A DNA stretch of 5,079 nt from Firmicutes bacterium UBA5454 (GTDB taxonomy: Bacteria; Bacillota; Clostridia; Caldicoprobacterales; DTU083), in contig DIQU01000014.1 in NCBI GenBank assembly GCA_002426555.1, forward strand, positions 76,976 through 82,054. The letters run 5' to 3'. Below, in pieces: positions 1 to 5,079 of the stretch; positions within the stretch are counted from its first letter, which is position 1, and each line of letters opens with the position of its first letter. The notes under the pieces were generated by a model. It saw only the letters and a program-made list of their open reading frames with translations, had not been told where the DNA came from and made no database searches. Both the position numbers and the translations under genes were made by a program.

Positions 1-3000
1 TCATTCCCGAACTTGCCACTTAGAATGTCATCGGCAGTGGATTTAAACTTGTTGAGATATCGCTCTATCTGCAAGCCTCGTGCAGTAGCCATAACAAAGA
101 TATCGTCACGGGCAAAGGTAGTCGCCTGTACAGCAAGCCCTCCACCAATATTCCCATTGCCTAAAATGGCAGCCTCTGTATCCGATACGGTGATATTCAG
201 CCCCAGGGATGCCCCAACAGCTGCTTGTGACCCGGAGGCATTACCCTCTGATCTGGTCAGTGTAATGCTTATACTGTCTGCTAAGACCTCTACACTGCCA
301 TTGGTATCAATAGTGCTGTCTACTCCAGTGTATGCCTTAACGGTATTTACAACCACCGTCAGGGCAACGGCTGCATCCAAGGCATATTTGGCTTCCGATG
401 TCGGGTCTTTCCCCAAGATATCGGTAAATGGATCCGCACCGGCAATAGCTATGGTCTGTACATCGCTTATAAGTTCAGCTTTTATATTAAGCAAACCTGC
501 ACCTGTTAGCTGGGCATTGTCATCTATATAGGCTAGAACGTCATTGACTAATACATTGGTGGCAAAGGATGCTCCTACCCCGACCGAGGCACTGCCGTCT
601 TCACCTATTTCAACACTGCATCCTGCATTGGCTGTATTCTCAGCAGAACTGATGGACGATATATATACATCCCTACCGGTCAACACTACTAATCCATCTG
701 CATGGGCGAGGGCCTTGTTTATTATTACATTTATGGCAACCGAACCGGCAATACCCACATTGCCGGCACCTGCCCCGGATATCGATTGGGCACTGAAGCT
801 ATGTTGTGCATCCGGATCTTCTCCATCTGAAGGCTGCAACTCCAGCATATCGACTATTATATTAAGTCCATTGGCATTAACAATGACACCTTTACCTATA
901 TAAGCTTCATTTAAAACATCGGCTGCATTAATCGCCACTGCAACACCTACGCCAACATCGCTCTTTGTTGTACCGGCATCTGCAAGGGCTTTAGCATCAA
1001 CATTGTTGAGTGACTTAAGATTTAAACTGCTCCCTGAATGAATCGTAATATTCTGTGGTATATAAGCCGTGGTGGAGGAGACTGCAATGTTTAGCGCCAC
1101 AGCACCGGCTGCATTGACCTTTCCTTCACTGGTTTCAGCAGACTGGGGTGTTGCATTGGGAATGCTATCGTTATCCGTTCCCTGACTATCCGAATAGTTT
1201 TTAAGGAACGACAACAAATCATTAATTGTTTTGTCAATATCCCCGTCTTCGTCGTCATCATCATCCTCTTCTTCCTGACCGCCCTTCACCCCTGCCTCGG
1301 CTGTGGTGTTGCTTTTGGTCACCCCCTGGGTATTAAAAGTCACTGCTCCTCCTGCTCTGATATTTCTATGTGTGGTGGCAGTGGTTTTATCTATCGCAAC
1401 AGTGAGGGCCAGGGAAGTACCAATCCCCACATTGGCACCGGCTGCTTTGCCGCTTGCCTTTGAAGTATTGTTTGCCCGTTGTATTGCCTCGGCCTTTAGG
1501 TTGCCGTCAAGTACCAATTCTCCTCCGGTACCAATCTTTGTTGAAACACCACCCACAAAAAGGCTTAGAGCCAATACCGGTACAGCTGCAACACCACCCT
1601 CAGCTCCCGATTCCGCCTCGGTTTCCAATCGGGTTTCGGATAGTGCATACAGATCAAGATCACTAAGTCCATCTATCACAGCACCATCACCAATATATGA
1701 ATGGGTATCAACAACTGCAATGGTAATACCGGCAGCACCGCCAATTCCTACAGCCGGTGTGCTGTTATCACTGCTGTCACTTTGCGTAATAGTACCTATC
1801 AGGTCAGCAACCATGCCTTCATCATCATCACCCTGCGCCCCATTGGCTACGGTTTTTATTTCATTATTATTTGTAGAGATAATAGATATATTGCCATCGG
1901 TTAATAGAATATTTGCATTCTCACCGATCAGGGCTTGAGTGTTGCTGATAAGCAAATTAAAGGCCAATGCCCCTCCAAGTCCTACATTGTCGGCACTCTG
2001 TCCTGCGTAGGCCAGCACCTTGTATTGGTTTATGGCATCTGCTTCATCCGGATATTGGGCAGTAAAGTCTTCCGACAAAGCCGAAATGTTGATGTCTGTT
2101 GCTTCAACCTTTACCCCGGGTGCTATCTGAGCCTTGTTGTTGATTATACCGGTAAATACACCTACAGCAGCCCCTATGCCAACTGTACCGTCATTGGTCA
2201 TGCCACTGGTTATTAGAGAAACTTTGTTGAGGGTTTTGCCGGATATGTCTAACCTGTTTTCTGTTTTTATTGATCCAGTAGTGTTAATACCTGCTTCATT
2301 ATTATTTATAAGGTTTCCATAGGCAAAGGCGCCAGCCCCTTGCACACTGGATCCGCTCTGGCTGCTTTCATCATCATCCAGGGCTTCAGTCATTTTGTCT
2401 ATTAATGCACATATTTCCTCTTGCAGTGATTGGTCTATAATGTCGTTGCCATCATTATCTGTCCCTTTAATAATGTCCTTTATACTATCGGCAGCACCCT
2501 GTACTGCTGATTGGGCGATGGTATTGATATCGTTTCGACCTTCTGCATTAATGCTAAGTGAACTGCTATTTTTAATAGAAGCATTTTCATAGATACCGGC
2601 CCTTGTGCTGCTTCTCACAACAGAGACTGCCACCGTTGCTGCCCCACCCGATTCATCTGATTCTATAAAGCCATCGGCCAGGGTATCAGCTTTGGTATTA
2701 TTTTGTGCAATTATGGTAATGTTCCCTGCTGCATCTGCAAAGGCATCTCCTTGGAGCAGTGCATGGGCACCGCTCTCTATTACGGAAACTGCAAAGGCAA
2801 CCGATCCTGTCTGTCCTTCAGATTTGGCCAGAGAAGCTGATTTAAAATCGGAAATTGCCTTTAGAAGAATATCGCCGCCTGCTGTTAATTGGGAAGTCCC
2901 GTTTATTATTGTATTGGCCAGGATGTCAGCAACAGCTGCAGTAATCTCCATCGGAGAATCGAATAAGAATCCGTTTAGTTCGATGTCAAGTAAAGCCTTT

Positions 3001-4982
3001 GCTATGATAGCAATATTCCCACCAGCAGAAAGGACTGTATCTGTTACCAGGATTTTGGAAATAGTCTTTTTAACCTCTAAAATACCGTTTCCTACTATCG
3101 GTTTTTGCTGTATGCTGTTGGCGTTTACCTGCAGATTCCCTGATGCAATAAGCTGAGCCTTGCTTAACTCAACTTTGGTTGTCAAATCGGAAAAGGGATT
3201 TATACCACCATACGTTGCTTCTGCTGTCAGGTTTATATTCTTACCTTCAATTACAGCGTCATTGACTATAATATTTTCTGCCTCCAATAAAATATCAATG
3301 CCGGGAAGTGTCATACCACCTAAAACCTCTATAGTGTCCATCTTGTTCCCGCCTCGGATAATGAGGGAAACAAGGGCGGTAGAAGGATTTGTTATATTGA
3401 TAAGGAAATGGTCATTGCCATCTATACCATCTATGATGACATTCTTTTTATTTGCAAATGAAATATTTTCGAATTGTTTGCTTTGGATTTCCAATGTCTG
3501 TAAATCCCAAATAGGATTACCATCTATGATATCAATGGTATCATCGTCATCTGTGCCTTCAAAGGTAACATTATCGGCAGGCGTTGTATCACTTATAGGC
3601 TCTATATTCCGGTATTCAACAACAGAACCATCAAATTTTATCAGACCGGAATGAGGGCTCTCTGCACGATAAACAATATTATAAAATGAACCACCCATAA
3701 AGGACATAATATCGTAATCATCGCCGCCATCATAGAAAAGACCGCCTGATGGGATAGGATTTTCATAAGTAAAATCTACTATCAGCCGGTCGTCACCACT
3801 GCTGCCATCGACAATGATATCCCCCTCACCGGCATTTCCTATCAGCCTGATCGTATCGTTGCCACCACCGCCATTTAGTTTGATATCCACCACACTGTCG
3901 GTAACCCGAATATTTAGTGTATCATCCTTATCAGTTGTTCTAATAGTAATATTTTCACAATTTTGAAGGGTAATTTCTCCTTTAACATCGAAACCCAGCA
4001 ACATTAAACCAATAAGATTTTTAATGAGTATGTTGCCGTTTAGTGTAGAAACATCGCTACCGGAATCCTTAATGGTAAGTCCGTTCAAACAGCTATTGGA
4101 GCCGTCAATTATAAGATCTTCGTTATATGTATCACCATCTAGATATATAGTGTTATTATCTATTACTTGTTCAGCAGCTGCATTTATTGTGTCCTGTATA
4201 CTGGAAAAGCTTTGTCTTTCATTATCTATATAGAAATGTGGAAAACCGTCTTGCTCAATATCGTCTTGTTCATCATTATCTACTTCATCATCATCAATTC
4301 CGTCATCTGTGCCATCTTCTTTTGTGGTATCCTCTTCCTCCAGGTAGTCTTCTTCGTCATCGTATTCTTCAATGTTGCCTTCATCCCGCATATCCTCTTC
4401 GCCGTTATCTTCATCTAAATTATCTTCATCTAAATTGCCTTCATTAATGTCTCCCTGGTCAGGACAGTCTTCTTCAGTATCATCATTTTCAATGCTGCCA
4501 TCATCACCTTCAACGACGTCTTCACCCTGGGTATCCTCTTCGCCATTGCCTTCATCTTTATTGTCTTCTTCGATGTCTCCCTGGTCAGGGCTGTCTTCCT
4601 CAGTAGTATCTGTTGGATTTAATAATATATCAAGGGTACCAATAACAACTGGTACTTCTATTGTTTCATAACCATCAGCAGTTATCTTGATTGTATAGTC
4701 AACATTGGGATCCATATCAAAGGAAAAGCCACCATATGCATCAGTGATTGTAAACTGCCTGTCAGACCCTTCTGTTTCATTCTGTCCGTTAAGCATCACC
4801 CTGGCGCCATCGACAGGCGAGCCTGTAACCCCGTCCAATACAAACCCCCAAGGCTGAGCGGCCTCTTGCTCCATATAAGCAGCACTTGCATAGCAAGGAG
4901 AAAGGAGTAATAGAAAGACCATCATAAAAACAACCGATAATATAAATATTAGCTTATTAACCCCAAATTTTATATTATACAA
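1..4982 (-). CDS. Giant secreted beta-strand-repeat surface protein, C-terminus outside the window
   Basis: The frame is open for 1660 codons from a TTG start at 4982 to the window edge, without a stop. The start was chosen because it lies 8 bases after a good Shine-Dalgarno and gives a textbook signal peptide; the first in-frame ATG codons (residues 20 and 21) fall inside the hydrophobic core. Visible order: signal peptide, carboxypeptidase-regulatory-like domain, acidic linker, beta-helix-like segment, G-x4-D turns, haemagglutinin-like ladders, then about fourteen degenerate modules. The protein is acidic and poor in Cys (five after the signal) and Trp (residues 45 and 492 only). Known proteins with this look are giant bacterial adhesins or cell-surface matrix proteins, often annotated only as beta strand repeat-containing proteins. 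A role in adhesion or cell-surface structure is inferred. No enzyme active site was recognised. Missing C-terminus means the anchoring mode and full length are unknown. The reading frame is very secure; the function is moderate at best. Confidence 0.93.
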   Translation of the reverse strand, partial: MYNIKFGVNKLIFILSVVFMMVFLLLLSPCYASAAYMEQEAAQPWGFVLDGVTGSPVDGARVMLNGQNETEGSDRQFTITDAYGGFSFDMDPNVDYTIKITADGYETIEVPVVIGTLDILLNPTDTTEEDSPDQGDIEEDNKDEGNGEEDTQGEDVVEGDDGSIENDDTEEDCPDQGDINEGNLDEDNLDEDNGEEDMRDEGNIEEYDDEEDYLEEEDTTKEDGTDDGIDDDEVDNDEQDDIEQDGFPHFYIDNERQSFSSIQDTINAAAEQVIDNNTIYLDGDTYNEDLIIDGSNSCLNGLTIKDSGSDVSTLNGNILIKNLIGLMLLGFDVKGEITLQNCENITIRTTDKDDTLNIRVTDSVVDIKLNGGGGNDTIRLIGNAGEGDIIVDGSSGDDRLIVDFTYENPIPSGGLFYDGGDDYDIMSFMGGSFYNIVYRAESPHSGLIKFDGSVVEYRNIEPISDTTPADNVTFEGTDDDDTIDIIDGNPIWDLQTLEIQSKQFENISFANKKNVIIDGIDGNDHFLINITNPSTALVSLIIRGGNKMDTIEVLGGMTLPGIDILLEAENIIVNDAVIEGKNINLTAEATYGGINPFSDLTTKVELSKAQLIASGNLQVNANSIQQKPIVGNGILEVKKTISKILVTDTVLSAGGNIAIIAKALLDIELNGFLFDSPMEITAAVADILANTIINGTSQLTAGGDILLKAISDFKSASLAKSEGQTGSVAFAVSVIESGAHALLQGDAFADAAGNITIIAQNNTKADTLADGFIESDESGGAATVAVSVVRSSTRAGIYENASIKNSSSLSINAEGRNDINTIAQSAVQGAADSIKDIIKGTDNDGNDIIDQSLQEEICALIDKMTEALDDDESSQSGSSVQGAGAFAYGNLINNNEAGINTTGSIKTENRLDISGKTLNKVSLITSGMTNDGTVGIGAAVGVFTGIINNKAQIAPGVKVEATDINISALSEDFTAQYPDEADAINQYKVLAYAGQSADNVGLGGALAFNLLISNTQALIGENANILLTDGNISIISTNNNEIKTVANGAQGDDDEGMVADLIGTITQSDSSDNSTPAVGIGGAAGITIAVVDTHSYIGDGAVIDGLSDLDLYALSETRLETEAESGAEGGVAAVPVLALSLFVGGVSTKIGTGGELVLDGNLKAEAIQRANNTSKASGKAAGANVGIGTSLALTVAIDKTTATTHRNIRAGGAVTFNTQGVTKSNTTAEAGVKGGQEEEDDDDDEDGDIDKTINDLLSFLKNYSDSQGTDNDSIPNATPQSAETSEGKVNAAGAVALNIAVSSTTAYIPQNITIHSGSSLNLKSLNNVDAKALADAGTTKSDVGVGVAVAINAADVLNEAYIGKGVIVNANGLNIIVDMLELQPSDGEDPDAQHSFSAQSISGAGAGNVGIAGSVAINVIINKALAHADGLVVLTGRDVYISSISSAENTANAGCSVEIGEDGSASVGVGASFATNVLVNDVLAYIDDNAQLTGAGLLNIKAELISDVQTIAIAGADPFTDILGKDPTSEAKYALDAAVALTVVVNTVKAYTGVDSTIDTNGSVEVLADSISITLTRSEGNASGSQAAVGASLGLNITVSDTEAAILGNGNIGGGLAVQATTFARDDIFVMATARGLQIERYLNKFKSTADDILSGKFGN
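3..68 (-). other. Start of a further helical insert after module 14, residues 1639-1660
   Basis: Directly after the module tail (A-T-A-R-G, 1631-1635) the residues become charged and helix-like: I1639-E-R-Y-L-N-K-F-K, then A1650-D-D-I-L-S-G. Hydrophobic positions 1639, 1643, 1646, 1650 and 1653/1654 follow 3-4 spacing. The insert continues past the window edge, so its length and what follows are unknown. Confidence 0.45.
1113..1286 (-). other. Acidic and helical insert between modules 8 and 9, residues 1233-1290
   Basis: The insert begins with a run of E-E-E-D-D-D-D-D-E-D-G-D (1237-1248). A short amphipathic stretch follows, K1251-T-I-N-D-L-L-S-F-L-K1261, then a Ser/Asp/Asn/Gln-rich tail. 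The neighbouring module starts lie 108 residues apart instead of about 52. It sits at the same place in the module as the insert at residues 819-880, between the Thr/Ala-rich tail and the next hydrophobic strand. Confidence 0.55.
2343..2528 (-). other. Helical, acidic insert between modules 2 and 3, residues 819-880
   Basis: After the end of the module strand the sequence loses its beta pattern. It shows A830-A831-D-S-I834-K-D-I837-I838, then an acidic D-N-D-G-N-D turn (842-847). A second helix-like stretch follows with L853, I857, L860/I861, M864 and L868 at 3-4 residue spacing, then D869-D871-E and a Ser/Gln-rich tail. The insert stretches the distance between module starts from about 52 to 102 residues. 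Helicity is inferred from hydrophobic spacing. It includes C858, one of only five cysteines in the mature part. Confidence 0.55.
2856..3248 (-). other. Haemagglutinin-like beta ladders, residues 579-709
   Basis: Four similar nine-residue strands end in alanine: EGKNINLTA (579-587), ASGNLQVNA (613-621), AGGNIAIIA (653-661) and AGGDILLKA (701-709). The pattern G-(N/D/K)-h-x-h-x-A is typical of rungs of filamentous-haemagglutinin-type beta-helices in large exoproteins. Spacing between rungs is 34, 40 and 48 residues. The same nonapeptide recurs inside the modules that follow, so this stretch looks like a more diverged or simpler form of the downstream array. Confidence 0.5.
3336..3872 (-). other. 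Six spaced G-x4-D turns resembling single RTX calcium sites, residues 371-549
   Basis: Six hexads of the form G-x-x-x-x-D occur at residues 371-376 (GGGGND), 393-398 (GSSGDD), 419-424 (GGDDYD), 476-481 (GTDDDD), 519-524 (GIDGND) and 544-549 (GGNKMD). Each is followed within two residues by a hydrophobic residue that starts a beta strand. The RTX nonapeptide is G-G-x-G-x-D-x-U-x, and the first copy fits it exactly. Unlike true RTX domains they are not in tandem but are 22-57 residues apart, so each turn may bind calcium singly or simply end a strand. Calcium binding is inferred. Confidence 0.5.
3948..4211 (-). other. Beta-helix-like segment, residues 258-345
   Basis: The start resembles the N-terminal cap of pectate-lyase-type right-handed beta-helices: I262-Q263 and I266-N267-A268-A269, then N277-T278-I279-Y280-L281, and D282-G283-D284-T285-Y286-N287-E288. 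This is the familiar sequence of a short helix followed by 'dTIyl.gdtY.E.l.I'. L302-T303-I304 follows, the first of several short strands separated by turns (I318, I324, I337). The fold is inferred from this pattern only; no polysaccharide-lyase catalytic residues were identified, and a structural role is more likely. Confidence 0.55.
4392..4610 (-). repeat. Duplicated block in the acidic linker, 126-bp period
   Basis: Copy A is about 4533-4610 and copy B about 4392-4484. Both encode E-E-D-(S/C)-P-D-Q-G-D-I (residues 128-137 and 170-179) and later N-G-E-E-D (146-150 and 193-197). At DNA level a 17-base word, ATGTCTCCCTGGTCAGG on the plus strand, is identical at 4573-4589 and 4447-4463, an offset of 126 bases or 42 codons. 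A second 13-base word, TATCCTCTTCGCC, is identical at 4532-4544 and 4391-4403, an offset of 141. The 15-base difference equals the tandem duplication at 4406-4435. Similarity beyond these words is weak. Confidence 0.8.
4406..4435 (-). repeat. Perfect 15-bp tandem duplication (two units)
   Basis: TATCTTCATCTAAAT on the plus strand occurs twice in immediate succession (4406-4420 and 4421-4435). It encodes two copies of the five-residue unit L-D-E-D-N (residues 184-193). The length is a multiple of three, so the frame is kept. It is present only in copy B of the larger duplication and looks like a recent slippage event. Confidence 0.92.
4623..4853 (-). other. Carboxypeptidase-regulatory-like beta-sandwich domain, residues 44-120
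   Basis: The segment starts with the family hallmark: G46, V48, D50, T53-G54, P56-V57, G59-A60 and V62, matching the common form G-x-V-x-D-x-x-T-G-x-P-x-x-G-A-x-V. It continues with T80-D81-x-x-G84-G85-F86, the usual T-D-x-x-G-x-F strand. Then come D95-Y96-T97-I98-K99-I100 and G104-Y105-E106, the usual Y-T-x-x-x-x-x-x-G-Y ending. These domains are about 70-90 residues long and act as non-catalytic extracellular modules. Close relatives (Cna-B type) also occur in Gram-positive adhesins. It lies directly after the signal peptide, so it would form the exposed N-terminal tip. Domain identity is fairly sure; its ligand cannot be deduced. Confidence 0.8.
4881..4982 (-). other. Sec-type signal peptide, residues 1-34
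   Basis: The N-region carries two lysines (K5, K10). It is followed by an uninterrupted hydrophobic core from L11 to L27, then the helix breaker P29 and a small-residue cleavage site, A32-S33-A34, with cleavage most likely after A34. The N-terminus of the mature protein would then be Ala-Tyr-Met-Glu. The single cysteine C30 is preceded by Leu-Ser-Pro, which is not an acceptable lipobox, so a lipoprotein is unlikely. The signal places the rest of the protein outside the cytoplasmic membrane. Confidence 0.88.
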
Positions 4983-5079
4983 ACCCGAAACACCCCTTAT
5001 AAAGAATGATCTATGGCCTATTTATCTACAATTTATTGCATCTTATTCCATGTATTGCTATTGCACTAAACCGCTTCGC
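4983..5079 (-). other. Leader region upstream of the giant gene
   Basis: This 97-base AT-rich stretch separates the gene from whatever lies to the right. Apart from the Shine-Dalgarno, I found no -35/-10 pair good enough to call a promoter and no clear terminator hairpin. The hexamer TATTGC (plus strand) occurs three times, at 5034, 5053 and 5059, the last two directly adjacent. This could be an operator-like arrangement or chance in AT-rich sequence. Confidence 0.4.
4991..4998 (-). promoter_or_regulatory. Shine-Dalgarno of the giant gene
   Basis: The minus strand reads AAGGGGTG here, a purine-rich match to the 16S anti-Shine-Dalgarno end (AAGGGG pairs with one G-U wobble). Eight bases separate it from the TTG at 4982-4980. 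It decides the start, because no ATG in this frame lies near it. Confidence 0.75.

Larger units (their letters stand above)
78..2810 (-). repeat. Array of about fourteen degenerate modules of 50-55 residues, residues 725-1635
   Basis: Each module has three parts. First comes a small-residue, hydrophobic strand like V-G-I-x-G-A-V-A-x-N-V. About ten residues later there is a short A-Y-I-G-like strand. Last is a nonapeptide of type x-x-G-x-h-x-h-x-A, followed by a Thr/Ala-rich stretch usually ending in A-x-G. Module starts, by residue: 725, 780, 882, 932, 999, 1077, 1129, 1183, 1291, 1342, 1406, 1464, 1534 and 1586. Nonapeptide examples: AAGNITIIA (751), TDGNISIIS (1028), LDGNLKAEA (1158), NANGLNIIV (1369), TNGSVEVLA (1560) and IGGGLAVQA (1612). 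Little DNA identity between modules was seen by eye, so the array is old. Boundaries are my own and approximate. Similar module trains occur in very large bacterial surface proteins; the likely fold is a continuous beta structure acting as a stalk. Confidence 0.75.
4260..4610 (-). other. Acidic, probably disordered linker, residues 125-241
   Basis: Of 117 residues, 63 are Asp or Glu and only three are basic (K142, R199, K221). The remainder is mostly Gly, Asn, Thr, Ile and Gln. On the plus strand this appears as a pyrimidine-rich run of TTC, ATC and GTC triplets. Such stretches are usually unfolded and may bind divalent cations or act as a charged spacer between the N-terminal domain and the beta-helical body. 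It contains one cysteine, C173, at the position where the sister repeat copy has S131. Confidence 0.85.

Noticed and set aside
1303..1938. Plus-strand open frame of 211 codons, the largest on that strand
   Set aside because: It is antisense to a continuous, domain-bearing minus-strand frame, has no recognisable domain, and its openness is explained by the rarity of sense Tyr, His and Gln codons.
78..2810. Several separate minus-strand genes instead of one
   Set aside because: Every codon of the frame was read through with no stop, and the module pattern continues across all possible break points.
4344..4610. CRISPR-like or intergenic repeat array
   Set aside because: The repeats are in frame, degenerate, without unique spacers, and encode the acidic linker.
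4024..4671. Serine-rich and hydrophobic plus-strand open frames over the linker region
   Set aside because: Their runs of Ser, Phe, Ile and Leu are reverse-complement readings of GAA, GAT and GAC codons of the acidic linker in shifted frames.
4884..4895. Possible lipobox ending at C30
   Set aside because: The residues before it are Leu-Ser-Pro; proline at -1 does not fit the lipobox, and a good A-S-A cleavage site follows.
4920..4925. Two adjacent in-frame ATG codons (residues 20 and 21) as the start
   Set aside because: Starting there removes the charged N-region and half of the hydrophobic core, and no Shine-Dalgarno precedes them.
4983..5079. Promoter candidates in the AT-rich leader (for example GATAAA and ATAAGA as -10 boxes)
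   Set aside because: None had an acceptable -35 hexamer at 16-18 bases, so chance matches in AT-rich DNA are more likely.

Overview
The window is dominated by a single gene on the minus strand. It reads leftward from a TTG start at 4982 and is still open at base 1, so its 3' end lies outside the window. I translated the whole minus-strand frame by hand: it gives 1660 complete codons with no stop. Only the 97 bases from 4983 to 5079 lie outside the gene. They hold its ribosome binding site and AT-rich leader.

The product looks like a very large secreted or surface-attached, acidic, beta-strand-rich repeat protein. From the N-terminus it has: a signal peptide (residues 1-34); a small carboxypeptidase-regulatory-like beta-sandwich (about 44-120); a strongly acidic, internally duplicated linker (125-241, 63 of 117 residues Asp or Glu); a segment resembling the first coils of a pectate-lyase-type right-handed beta-helix (about 258-345); six spaced G-x4-D motifs resembling single RTX calcium-binding turns (371-549); four filamentous-haemagglutinin-like beta ladders (579-709); and an array of about fourteen degenerate modules of roughly 50-55 residues (725 to about 1635). 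At several module joints there are longer, acidic, probably helical inserts. The last one runs off the window edge.

The organism is probably a Bacillota (Clostridia-type) bacterium. The reasons are the TTG start behind a strong purine-rich Shine-Dalgarno, the classical signal peptide, the moderate to low G+C, and free use of ATA, AGA and AGG codons. This is an inference from style, not from a phylogenetic marker. The part that would show how the protein is anchored (sortase motif, S-layer homology domains or an outer-membrane barrel) is not in the window.

I see no tRNA, rRNA, CRISPR array, insertion sequence, terminator or second gene. Open stretches on the plus strand are antisense shadows of the large gene, with a simple compositional explanation given below. 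The most notable points are the modular architecture, the helical inserts at a recurring position in the module, and a readable duplication history in the acidic linker. The window does not, by itself, show a multi-gene system.
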